Source: a virus
DNA length: 22,535 nucleotides
Virus record (IMG/VR): IMGVR_UViG_3300032397_001619
Span: 1 to 22,535 of that record
Strand: one strand, 5' to 3'
The notes beneath the pieces were generated by a model. The model was not told where the DNA came from. It ran no database searches and was given only the letters and a program-made list of their open reading frames with translations. Made by a program: the position numbers and the translations under genes. Positions 1 to 6,030 of the stretch are shown here, in pieces (position 1 is the first letter of the stretch; each line of letters starts with the position of its first letter).

Positions 1-12
1 GCGCAGTACGTC

Positions 13-175
13 GGCAGCACCACGGGCCGGGAGCGTGGGGCCGGCAACCGATATTGACCGGGCAGCACCACGGGCCGGCAATGCTTCCCGAGTGACGGGG
101 CCGGCAGCACCACGGGCAGCACGTCGGCAACCGATCTTGACCGGCAGCACCACGGGCCGGCAACCGATCTTGACC
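13..175. repeat. GC-rich interspersed/tandem repeat block
   Basis: The unit GGCAGCACCACGGG, usually followed by CCGG, occurs at 13-30, 61-78, 103-116 and 143-160. It alternates with a second unit, GGCAACCGATCTTGACC, at 43-59 (one mismatch), 126-142 and 159-175. Spacing is irregular, so this is a degenerate composite array and not a CRISPR: spacers are not unique and of even length, and the repeats are not palindromic. No ORF is supported across it. It is probably a host intergenic repeat marking DNA outside the phage-like block. Confidence 0.75.
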
Positions 176-201
176 GGCAGCACGTCGGCAATTGATACCT
201 A

Positions 202-270
202 ACCTTCTCGATTCTATTTCGCCATAACGCTATATGACAACGCCACTTAGATTATGAGAAGCGAGAAGGT
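202..270. repeat. Inverted repeat with AT-rich spacer
   Basis: ACCTTCTCG-A-TTCT at 202-215 is mirrored by AGAA-G-CGAGAAGGT at 257-270: 13 of 14 positions are complementary, around a 41-nt AT-rich interior. It could be a recombinase or regulator binding region, or the end of an old element. No function can be read from the sequence alone. Confidence 0.45.
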
Positions 271-796
271 AATGATTGCCTAAACGTGCGGCACCTCACG
301 CGCGGTTAGCGCGCACGGTTATGTTGCTACGTTACAACAGCTACATTCAATTGCTTCGTTACAACGCGGTTCGACCCGCAGAACCGACACGGCCAGGTTG
401 ACCGCCACGACCGGCCTGATCCATACGACTTAGCCTAGCTTCTGCCCGGTTGTCAACTCGGTTGACGTGGAACAACCGACTTGCCAACACGTTGCCAGCG
501 TTCGACTTATGACGATTGAACCAAAGATGTGGGCGTGTTGCTCGACGGGCAGGGGCCGGGTGGGGTCAAAACCGTCACGACCGATACAACCGGCAAAACC
601 GGCGCGACCGGCTGCTCCTTCATCTGTCGGCGTCCGTCTCGGCCGAGGTCTGACGCGGCCTTCCCGAGCCAGGTCGCCGAACCAGGGCCTTAAACTAATG
701 CCGTCCAGAGGAGGGGTGGCCAGTGAGGGTCAAAAGATCAGGATGACGAGAAAGGTACTGGACATGAAGGACGCGGCTACCCCGTCCGAGGAGGGG

Positions 797-1064
797 AAAA
801 AAGAGTAACCAAGCGGATCGAGCCAGTTCTTATCGCAACTCCAAGGGAGACAATGTGTTGCGGAAAAAACCTCGCGGCGGCGGGTTACTCTTTTTCATGC
901 TTTCACATTCTGGTCATACTAGACGAATGTTGAATTTGGAAATTAACATAGCGCGCATAGAGCCAGAATGTGGCGGACGATGCCGCGTCCCTGGGTTTTC
1001 ACCTTAACCTACTCGATGCCATAGACTTACATCAAAAATAAGCGTAACCAAAAGAGTAACCAAG
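797..1064. repeat. Repeated AAAAGAGTAACC motif, direct and inverted
   Basis: AAAAGAGTAACCAAG occurs at 799-813 and again at 1050-1064 in the same orientation. Its complement GGTTACTCTTTT occurs inverted at 883-894. A shortened copy, GTAACCAA, lies at 1044-1051, directly before the right-hand copy. Between the copies lies the nested inverted repeat CACATTCTGG / CCAGAATGTG (904-913, 963-972). Three copies in 270 non-coding bases suggest a protein binding site set, perhaps for one of the nearby recombinases; this is inference. Confidence 0.45.
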
Positions 1065-1106
1065 GCCGATTTTGCTCTGAGACAGCCGAAAATGGCGTCG
1101 AGAGGG

Positions 1107-1529
1107 TCAGAAACCAAAAGAGGGATGGACCGGATGGACCGGCTGGCCGTTGCGCGCCGGGTCCAGGTTCACGTTCGGCAGTTTCCCTTTGTAGGTCTCG
1201 GGTAGGTTTCGGTAGAAGTTGAAGAGTCGCTCCTCGGGACCAAAGCCCGCCTGAGCGGCAAGCTGGGCCAGGGCCTCAGTCGCCAAACTGCCGGTTCCGA
1301 CGCGAAAGCCGGGAGCGTAATACTGCTCGCCGGTGGCGAACAGAACCAGCACGCCGGTTGGCCTCACCATGAAATCGGCGATTACCAGGCCGGAGTCGAT
1401 CATCCGCTGAAGGTTGTCAAGCGAGACCTGCGGATCGCCCGACTCAAAGGCGAGTTCCTCGATCGCGGGCTGGTAGCTCGTCGCACCATCTCGGAATAGT
1501 CGGAGCATGGGGCTAATCGGGTCGATCAT
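1107..1529 (-). CDS. Hypothetical protein, 140 aa
   Basis: I do not recognise this protein. It is an acidic-to-neutral soluble protein without signal peptide or membrane segment. The N-terminal half is helical, with a pattern reminiscent of a small winged-helix or helical domain (residues 1-50), and the tail is Pro-rich with a repeated HPV motif. The ATG at 1529 has a purine-rich AGGGCGGGG upstream on the minus strand. A good promoter match (TTGAGT-16-TATGAT) lies 44-71 bp upstream of the start. It is divergent from the recombinase gene starting at 1751, so it could be a host gene at the edge of the element or an element gene with its own promoter. Confidence 0.55.
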   Translation of the reverse strand: MIDPISPMLRLFRDGATSYQPAIEELAFESGDPQVSLDNLQRMIDSGLVIADFMVRPTGVLVLFATGEQYYAPGFRVGTGSLATEALAQLAAQAGFGPEERLFNFYRNLPETYKGKLPNVNLDPARNGQPVHPVHPSFGF

Positions 1530-1572
1530 AATACGAACCCCGCCCTAGTTCATCGGGTGCGTCATAATGCTA

Positions 1573-1600
1573 ATCATAGTCTATTCCTCGGGTGACTCAA
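1573..1600 (-). promoter_or_regulatory. Predicted sigma-70-type promoter for the minus-strand 140-aa gene
   Basis: On the minus strand TTGAGT (1600-1595) and TATGAT (1578-1573) are separated by exactly 16 bp, the same spacing as the promoters predicted at 4209 and 4565. The sequence CTATGATTAG covering the -10 box is duplicated 35 bp away (plus-strand CTAATCATAG at 1570-1579 and 1605-1614). Confidence 0.5.
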
Positions 1601-1750
1601 AAGCCTAATCATAGCCGAATTCGGTGAAAAATCAACTCAGCGAATTGACTTTCGACCAAATGTAATGTAAGTTTGAGGCAGATACCGTAGATGCCGTGCA
1701 ACTTGAAGCGACTGTAACGAAAGCAGCGAGAATAGCAAGCGAGGAATCCC

Positions 1751-2509
1751 ATGAAACAGTACATTGCCTACTTCCGGTCCTGGCCGAGGAAAAGCCCTTC
1801 CCGCGTGGAAATTAACACGCAGGAGACGGAGGTGGCGCGTTTCGTCACCTATAACAACGGACAAGGGCAGGGGCGGATCATCGCCGAGTACACCGACCGG
1901 GAGACCAAGCTGCGTGGCCACCGGCCCGAATTGGCCAAAGCCATCGAACACGCAATCCGGTCAGAAGCCACGTTAGTCATTGCCCACCTGGGCCGGCTGG
2001 CCCGCAACGTCCCGGTCACTCGGATGTTGCTCGAAAGTCAGGTGGACTTCGTGTGTCTGGACAACCACGACATCCATCGGCGGTCGATCCACGTCATAGC
2101 AAACGTGGCCGAGGAGGAAACGCGCAAGGTTAGCGACCGGGCTAAGTCCGCCCTGGCGGCGGCGAAGGAGCGGGGTGTGAAACTCGGCTCTGCTGATCCT
2201 CGCCTCTGGAAGGGCCGCGAGCATTTGCGCGGAACGAAGAAAGCCATCGCGGCGGCAGCCAAGAAGAAACACGAGGCGACCCGGAACACCTATGCCTTCC
2301 TCATGCCGGAGATCAAGGCCCGACGGGAGCGGGGCGAGACATTGCCTGAGATCGTCGAGTGGCTGAATCAGCAGGGGCGCACGACCACGGCCGGCAAACC
2401 GTTCACCCAAACGGCCGTGTGGCGGCTGATCGACCGCTACCTGGGCAAGGAATGGCTCGGTAACATCAAGAAGCGGACCCAGGGGAGCAAGGTCAAACGC
2501 GCATCGTGA
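1751..2509 (+). CDS. Serine recombinase (resolvase/invertase family), probably catalytically inactive
   Basis: The protein has 252 aa. It has the resolvase fold pattern followed by a C-terminal HTH-like tail (VWRLIDRYLGKE), and is paralogous along its length to the product of 4634-5419. The catalytic residues do not match: the motif around Arg9 reads YFRSWPRK where the paralogue has YYRVSTKK, so the position of the nucleophilic Ser (Arg+2) is Trp11. The conserved Asp before the Arg pair is Gly81 (LGRLAR against LDRLAR). Arg9, Arg82 and Arg85 remain. From family knowledge, loss of the Ser abolishes strand cleavage, so I infer a DNA-binding regulator or a relic. GAGGAA at 1741 precedes the ATG. 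A TTGACT box lies at 1645 but its -10 is weak. Ser10, one residue off, could in principle substitute. Confidence 0.85.
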   Translation: MKQYIAYFRSWPRKSPSRVEINTQETEVARFVTYNNGQGQGRIIAEYTDRETKLRGHRPELAKAIEHAIRSEATLVIAHLGRLARNVPVTRMLLESQVDFVCLDNHDIHRRSIHVIANVAEEETRKVSDRAKSALAAAKERGVKLGSADPRLWKGREHLRGTKKAIAAAAKKKHEATRNTYAFLMPEIKARRERGETLPEIVEWLNQQGRTTTAGKPFTQTAVWRLIDRYLGKEWLGNIKKRTQGSKVKRAS

Positions 2510-2519
2510 GGATCGCGTC

Positions 2520-2669
2520 GTGAGGATGATTGTCATAGTGAGCCTGATTGCCGGGGTCGTCGGCTTCGTCGGCGGAATCGCCAACGCGATCTACTGGAAA
2601 CGGCACCCCCGAGGGTACATCTATGGCCTGCTTGGACGAAAACGCCGGCCGCGCGTTTACTACTGGTAG
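2520..2669 (+). CDS. Small single-span membrane protein, 49 aa
   Basis: This short gene starts at GTG 2520 (or ATG 2526) and ends at TAG 2667-2669. The product begins with a hydrophobic helix (IVIVSLIAGVVGFVGGIA, about residues 4-21), followed by a strongly basic tail rich in Arg, Tyr and Trp, so the C-terminus should stay in the cytoplasm. GAGG at 2508-2511 lies 8 nt before the GTG, which is why that start is preferred. It sits 10 bp after the recombinase stop codon, probably in the same operon. No function is known; holin-like size is noted, but there is no supporting context. Confidence 0.5.
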   Translation: MRMIVIVSLIAGVVGFVGGIANAIYWKRHPRGYIYGLLGRKRRPRVYYW

Positions 2670-2715
2670 GAATTACTGGTAGGACTTATTGGTGAACCTT
2701 CTTGAGGCCAGAAAC

Positions 2716-3144
2716 ATGGCGAAGAAAAAACAGACGGATGGGTGGAAGGCGGCAATAGCGGCGAAGTTCCCGCCACCCAATCAGTTTCATTGGCGTGCCG
2801 GTCCCTACCGCGCCCCAGCGGTCAGGGTCGGTGCGGTGCTGCACGACGAGTACCGGGGCGACCTGGAGGTGGAGGGCATGACCAAGGCTCCGATTCCTTG
2901 GCCGGCAGCCGACTACCGGAAAGGTCGGGGCGAGGGCCTGTTGCCGATCTTGTGCGGCGACCTGGTGCGGGCCGTGTGTGAGGAGGACGAGTTGACCGTC
3001 TCCTACTATTGGGGCGTGACCCGGTATATGGTCGAGCAGTGGAAGCGGACGCTTTCCGGGGCCAAGGACTCCAACGGCGTGTTCGCCGGTCTGGCCTTCA
3101 AGCGGGACGATCCCGAGTTTCGCAAGAGGTTCGGCTACAAGTGA
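2716..3144 (+). CDS. Planctomycete-type HTH-like hypothetical protein
   Basis: The product is 142 aa from the ATG at 2716, chosen because GAGG (2704-2707) lies 8 nt upstream; an upstream in-frame start at 2689/2692 is possible. The motif order is: basic start (MAKKKQ), FPPPNQFHWRAGPYRAP, an IPWP motif, PILCGDLVRAV (about residues 83-93), a Trp-containing HTH-like segment (YYWGVTRYMVEQWKRTL), and KRFGYK at the end. From memory, multi-copy Gemmata-type hypotheticals share the HW-x-PYR-x-P, GP/API-PWP and LCGDLVRAV-x-E-x-x-x-x-V-x-x-WGV-x-x-x-V-x-x-W pattern. A sequence-specific DNA-binding role is likely but unproven. The 3' end and stop codon are part of a 17-bp tandem repeat. Confidence 0.7.
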   Translation: MAKKKQTDGWKAAIAAKFPPPNQFHWRAGPYRAPAVRVGAVLHDEYRGDLEVEGMTKAPIPWPAADYRKGRGEGLLPILCGDLVRAVCEEDELTVSYYWGVTRYMVEQWKRTLSGAKDSNGVFAGLAFKRDDPEFRKRFGYK

Positions 3145-3176
3145 GGTTCGGCTACAAGTGAGGTTCGGCTACAATG
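3126..3176 (+). repeat. 17-bp tandem repeat spanning a stop codon
   Basis: The unit GAGGTTCGGCTACAAGT is present at 3126-3142 and 3143-3159, and a third copy with a changed end lies at 3160-3176. It contains the last sense codons of the upstream gene and, with the next unit, its TGA. It was probably made by replication slippage. Similar but shorter duplications occur at the 3' ends of the two preceding genes. Confidence 0.85.
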
Positions 3177-3253
3177 TGATGCACGCCGACGAATTAAGTC
3201 GATGAATTGACCTGCAAGTTTCTCGTCTGGCGTCCCTGCTTTGGTCGTGACTT

Positions 3254-3471
3254 GCAGAAATGGACCCAAGGACCACGGACTACATGACAAAAGATTGAAT
3301 TGACAACTTGAAATGACGCGAGAGCGTCAAGTTTCTGCCTTCCCAGAAAATTACCACGGTTGAACCTTCGGGTTCTTGAAGAAGAGAAGCAGCTACTTGG
3401 CTCACGCTCCCCGCTTGGGGGAGCGTCGGGCTGGGTGCTGTTCTCTTCTGGCCCGTGGTAAGGCTTCTGGG
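3254..3471 (+). ncRNA. Candidate structured RNA (leader or sRNA) with GNRA and UUCG hairpins
   Basis: Many complementary segments fit one nested RNA fold. An outer helix GCAGAAA (3254-3260) with TTTCTGC (3332-3338) encloses a TGACGC-GAGA-GCGTCA hairpin (3314-3329, GNRA loop). Next comes a closing helix CCCAGAA (3342-3348) with TTCTGGG (3465-3471), stacked on TTACCACGG (3351-3359) with CCGTGGTAA (3453-3461). Inside are a GAACC-TTCG-GGTTC hairpin (3362-3375) and a long arm: AGAAGAGAA/TTCTCTTCT (3380-3388, 3441-3449), CAGC/GCTG (3390-3393, 3437-3440), a G-U-rich helix 3395-3403 with 3428-3436, and ACGCTCCCC/GGGGAGCGT (3404-3412, 3418-3426). G-U pairing supports RNA rather than DNA structure. The family is not recognised. 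It ends in a terminator abutting the next gene's ribosome binding site. Confidence 0.65.
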
Positions 3472-3502
3472 GAGCGGGCTCGGTTCCGGCGCTCCCTTTT
3501 TT
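3470..3502 (+). terminator. Intrinsic terminator / possible attenuator
   Basis: GGGAGCG (3470-3476) and CGCTCCC (3490-3496) form a perfect 7-bp GC-rich stem with a 13-nt loop, followed by six T (3497-3502). The SD of the next gene (GAGG, 3506-3509) begins 3 nt after the T-run. The left arm shares G3470-G3471 with the closing helix of the structured RNA, so the two could compete. That is the layout of an attenuator or riboswitch expression platform. Confidence 0.75.
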
Positions 3503-3517
3503 GTTGAGGCGATTCAA

Positions 3518-3889
3518 ATGGTTGACCCCGATAAATGCGATCAATGTGCGGCGATCGGTCACGCGAGGGTGGTGACAACCGATGCTGACGACGACATCAT
3601 TCGTGAGGAATTGAAGAGACGTTCCGAGTTTGATAAGCAGCACAAGAAGGCCCTGCTGCGGCTGATGACCCGGCCGGAAGCGCGAGAAGGGGATCAGGCA
3701 TGGCAAAGGACGCGGGTAGTAGGCGAGACCGCGCGAGAGGTAGAACGCCGCATGGCCTTTGACGAGCATCACCCCGGCATCTACAAGACCGCCGAGGAAC
3801 GACAACAGGCGTATGCGGTCTTCAATCCTACGACGGTCCTGGACCAGTACGAGCAATCTGGCTTGAGGCCGTTCAATCCCAGCGAATGA
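3518..3889 (+). CDS. Hypothetical protein, 123 aa, downstream of structured leader
   Basis: The start is ATG 3518, with GAGG at 3506-3509 eight nt upstream; the frame is open further upstream, but that region is the structured RNA. The protein begins with a short Cys pair (CDQC, residues 7-10), followed by a charged, helix-rich body (residues 25-95) rich in Arg/Glu, and ends in FNPSE. There is no signal peptide or membrane segment, and I do not recognise a family. Its position directly behind a terminator-like hairpin suggests that its expression is conditional on the RNA at 3254-3502. It overlaps the next frame by an ATGA (3886-3889). Confidence 0.65.
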   Translation: MVDPDKCDQCAAIGHARVVTTDADDDIIREELKRRSEFDKQHKKALLRLMTRPEAREGDQAWQRTRVVGETAREVERRMAFDEHHPGIYKTAEERQQAYAVFNPTTVLDQYEQSGLRPFNPSE

Positions 3890-3901
3890 TCGCGGCTGTA
3901 A

Positions 3902-4158
3902 ATGACGACCCATTGCTCTGCTTGCAACGCGGTCGTGGCGGACGACCCGGATACCATTCGGTATCGGCTGGGCGGTCCCTGTCTTGCATGAGTTGTTGGG
4001 ACAAGGTGGCTCGCGGCGGCCGGGAGCCGAGAGAGGTGTTGGAAGCCATCTTGATCTTCGACAACGATCCCGACGTGGGCGGTCCCGACGATCCGCTGGA
4101 CCACGAGGACTACCGCGATCTCGGACGGCTCGGGCTGCTTTCTGACAGTCCGGGCTGA
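3902..4158 (+). CDS. Small zinc-ribbon protein split across two reading frames
   Basis: Frame 3902-3991 encodes 29 residues beginning MTTHCSACNAVV and ending GGPCLA. The frame one base back, open from ATG 3886 and from ATG 3988 (ATGA overlap with the first stop), carries CMSCWDKV followed by an acidic tail with ILIFDNDPDVGG and ends at 4158. The first Cys pair (CSAC) and the second (CMSC) lie in different frames, about 20 residues apart, as in one zinc ribbon. Three readings are possible: a -1 frameshifted or damaged gene, a sequencing error, or a translationally coupled pair. The 3886-start product reads less naturally in its first 30 residues. No function is assigned beyond metal binding. 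Confidence 0.5.
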
Positions 4159-4170
4159 TGTTAAGGGCAT

Positions 4171-4204
4171 CGAGCAGGTGAAATCCTGGTGCTGGCTCGG
4201 TTTT
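4171..4204 (+). terminator. Weak possible terminator
   Basis: CGAGC (4171-4175) pairs with GCTCG (4195-4199); an inner AG/CT extends the stem with a bulge. It is followed by GTTTT. The stem is short and the T-run has only four bases. The position, after a small-gene run and directly before a promoter at 4209, is suitable. Confidence 0.3.
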
Positions 4205-4208
4205 CTAC

Positions 4209-4236
4209 TTGACTTTCGCTGCTTCTGTTCTATGCT
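4209..4236 (+). promoter_or_regulatory. Predicted promoter
   Basis: TTGACT (4209-4214) and TATGCT (4231-4236) are spaced 16 bp apart. This is the same architecture as at 1573-1600 (minus strand), 4565-4592 and 8132-8159. The start codon at 4275 lies 38 nt after the -10 box. Confidence 0.5.
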
Positions 4237-4274
4237 TAACTCTAGTCTGACCGATGAACACCTTGAGAGACGCC

Positions 4275-4544
4275 ATGAGCAACCCCGTGCGCAAGCTGAT
4301 TAGCGAGATGCTATGTGTCCCCCTGGCCTGCGGCCAGGCCCTCGTCGAAATCCACTTGAGGCAACGCATCCTGACGGACGATCCCGTGCCGTACAGCCGC
4401 AAGCGGCGTTTGAAGCACACGTTTATCGTCCGGGATCAGGGCCAAGACATCAAGTTTGAGGTCTTCGCGCGGGCTACGGTGATGCCGAAGGGCCGAACAA
4501 TATCGCCTGTGAGGCCCGAAACGATCGACTTGCGCACACATTGA
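4275..4544 (+). CDS. Hypothetical protein, 89 aa
   Basis: ATG 4275 follows GAGAGA (4265-4270); an in-frame ATG at 4254 has no visible ribosome binding site, so the shorter form (89 aa) is preferred. The protein is basic, with a Cys-containing hydrophobic helix near residues 8-25 (LISEMLCVPLACGQALVEI) and a central KRRLKHTFIV strand. There is no signal peptide or recognised domain. It has its own predicted promoter and stands just before the promoter of the active recombinase. A small DNA-binding or accessory protein is possible but not shown. Confidence 0.5.
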   Translation: MSNPVRKLISEMLCVPLACGQALVEIHLRQRILTDDPVPYSRKRRLKHTFIVRDQGQDIKFEVFARATVMPKGRTISPVRPETIDLRTH

Positions 4545-4564
4545 CCTAATCGTCCTTTCGCGCC

Positions 4565-4592
4565 TTGACTTGCAGGTCTTCTGAACTATGAT
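4565..4592 (+). promoter_or_regulatory. Predicted promoter of the serine recombinase operon
   Basis: TTGACT (4565-4570), a 16-bp spacer, then TATGAT (4587-4592). The stretch CTTGACTTGCAG is identical to that of the promoter at 8132. A GATAGAT-type short tandem repeat follows immediately (4590-4605). The GTG start lies about 42 nt downstream of the -10. Confidence 0.55.
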
Positions 4593-4633
4593 AGATGATA
4601 GATAGCACGCATAAACAAATTGAAGGCAGCACC

Positions 4634-5419
4634 GTGAGCATCATCTTGAAGAAGTATGTCGCCTATTATCGGGTCAGCACGAAGAAACAGGGCAGAAGCG
4701 GCCTCGGCCTCGAAGCCCAGCAGAAGGCCGTCCGGGCGATGGCCGAGCGCAACGGGGCCACGATCATCGCCGAGTACGTCGAAGTTGAGACCGGCAAATC
4801 GGCGACCCGGCCCAAGCTGTTGGAAGCGATCCATCACGCCGGGTTGACCAACGCCACGCTGGTGGTCGCCAAGCTGGACCGGCTCGCCCGCAACGCCTAC
4901 TTCACTCGGACGCTCAAAGAGTCCAAGCAAAAGTTCACTTGCTGCGACAACGAGCACGCCAATGACTTGACTATCGACCTGCTGGCCGTGATTGCCGAGC
5001 ACGAGGCGCGGGCCATAGCGACCCGCACGAGGGAAGCCCTGGCGGTCACGAAAGAGCGCGGCAAGCTGCTGGGCTCCGCACGGCCCGGCCACTGGGACGG
5101 CCGCGAGGATCGGCGGGCGTTGGGGTTAAAGAAGTCGCAGCCGTTGGCAGCGATTTCCAATTCCCAGAAGGCAAAGGCCCGCTATCAGACGGTGCTCGTG
5201 CCCGAAATCAAACGCCGCCGCGAAGCGGGTGAGTCGCTGGTGACGATTACGGCCTGGCTCAATGAGCAAGGCTTCAGGACACGACCCACAAAGCGTTGCC
5301 CCGAGGGGAGCATCTTCACGCCGAAGATGGTCTGGCGGTTGATTGACCGCTACCTGGGCAAGGAATTGCTGGGCAACATCACGCTGAAACAACCGGCGGC
5401 CTGTGCCGCCTGCAACTAG
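4634..5419 (+). CDS. Serine recombinase (resolvase/invertase family), intact active site
   Basis: The product has 261 aa from GTG 4634, which has GAAGG 7 nt upstream and aligns with the start of the paralogue at 1751; the upstream ATG 4595 would add 13 unconserved residues and lies at the promoter. The catalytic domain has YYRVSTKKQ (Arg13, Ser15), then LDRLAR (Asp82, Arg83, Arg86) and AEHEARAIATRTREAL, typical of the resolvase N-terminal domain. The C-terminal third ends in a recombinase-like DNA-binding segment (MVWRLIDRYLGKELLGNI). It should catalyse strand exchange through a phosphoserine link. It is much shorter than large serine integrases and lacks their Cys-rich region. The stop overlaps the ribosome binding site of the SprT-like gene. 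Confidence 0.88.
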   Translation: MSIILKKYVAYYRVSTKKQGRSGLGLEAQQKAVRAMAERNGATIIAEYVEVETGKSATRPKLLEAIHHAGLTNATLVVAKLDRLARNAYFTRTLKESKQKFTCCDNEHANDLTIDLLAVIAEHEARAIATRTREALAVTKERGKLLGSARPGHWDGREDRRALGLKKSQPLAAISNSQKAKARYQTVLVPEIKRRREAGESLVTITAWLNEQGFRTRPTKRCPEGSIFTPKMVWRLIDRYLGKELLGNITLKQPAACAACN

Positions 5420-5430
5420 GAGATGCAACT

Positions 5431-6030
5431 GTGAACCGTGAAGAGTGGCTTTGTGAGTGCATCCAGCAGCTTCGCCCGGACTTCGAGCAGGTTGGCAATG
5501 CCCTGCCGCAGAAGATCCGTGCCTCATGCTCCTGGCCGAGCAAGAGCGGCCTGGCCAATAAGAAGCGCCGCATCGGTGAGGCATGGTCGGCGAAGAACAG
5601 CGCCGATCAGTCGTGCGAGGTCTTCATCAGTCCCGTGCTGAAAGACCCGCTCGAAGTAGCGGCCACCCTGGTTCACGAATTGGTCCACTGTGCCGTGGGC
5701 GTGGAAGAGGGACACAAGGGCAAGTTCCCGAGACTCGCCAAGGCCCTCGGCTTGGAAGGGAAAATGACGGCAACCACGGCCGGCGAGACCTTGAAGACTC
5801 GCTTGAAAGAGGTCACGGCGGCCGTTGGCCCATATCCGCACGCCGAGTTGACGCACTCCAACGCGACAAAGAAACAGAGTTGCCGGCTGTTGAAGGTTGC
5901 TTGTGAGTGCGGCTGCGTGGTCCGTATCACGCGGAAGTGGCTAGACGAAGTGGGGCCGCCGACGTGCGGCTGCGGCAGCGTGATGGTGGAGGAAGAGGCA
6001 GAGGAAGAGAGCAATGGCGGAGACGAGTGA
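5431..6030 (+). CDS. SprT-like zinc metalloprotease domain protein
   Basis: The product has 199 aa from GTG 5431, with AGGAG at 5418-5422. The motif HELVH (residues 82-86) gives the HExxH zinc site and catalytic Glu, and EGHKGKF supplies the likely third ligand His95. A Cys-rich zinc ribbon follows (CECGC at 158-162 and CGC at 179-181). A tail of acidic residues ends the protein. This HExxH plus downstream GH plus C-terminal zinc ribbon is the layout of SprT/Spartan-like proteins, which cleave DNA-bound proteins. It is cytoplasmic (no signal peptide). It is coupled to the recombinase by an 11-nt gap; clearing covalent or tight protein-DNA complexes is a reasonable but unproven role. Confidence 0.8.
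   Translation: MNREEWLCECIQQLRPDFEQVGNALPQKIRASCSWPSKSGLANKKRRIGEAWSAKNSADQSCEVFISPVLKDPLEVAATLVHELVHCAVGVEEGHKGKFPRLAKALGLEGKMTATTAGETLKTRLKEVTAAVGPYPHAELTHSNATKKQSCRLLKVACECGCVVRITRKWLDEVGPPTCGCGSVMVEEEAEEESNGGDE

Larger units (their letters stand above)
176..1106. other. Non-coding stretch rich in small repeats
   Basis: I see no convincing gene in this stretch. The one sizeable open frame (467-808, plus strand) has low-complexity Pro/Arg/Ala composition derived from repeated ACCGGC-like DNA, has no clear ribosome binding site and looks like chance. The stretch holds a direct repeat TTGCTACGTTACAAC / TTGCTTCGTTACAAC (324-338, 351-365), a perfect palindrome GTCAAC-TCG-GTTGAC (452-466), an inverted repeat CACATTCTGG / CCAGAATGTG (904-913, 963-972) and the repeats listed separately. 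Composition becomes more AT-rich around 900-1060. Confidence 0.5.

Noticed and set aside
13-175. CRISPR-like appearance of the left-end repeats
   Set aside because: Repeats are not palindromic, the intervals are uneven and themselves repeated, and no cas genes are present.
366-380. GGTTCGACCC resembling a tRNA T-loop
   Set aside because: The flanking bases do not form a 5-bp T-stem, and no anticodon or acceptor stem is found upstream; no tRNA gene seen in the window.
467-808. Open frame of 113 codons on the plus strand
   Set aside because: Low-complexity Arg/Pro/Ala composition follows from repeated ACCGGC-like DNA; no SD and no domain; it overlaps the repeat-rich non-coding stretch.
3194-3913. 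Open frame of 239 codons on the minus strand
   Set aside because: Antisense to the structured RNA and to the 3518 gene; residue order shows no domain and the region on the plus strand has a better explanation.
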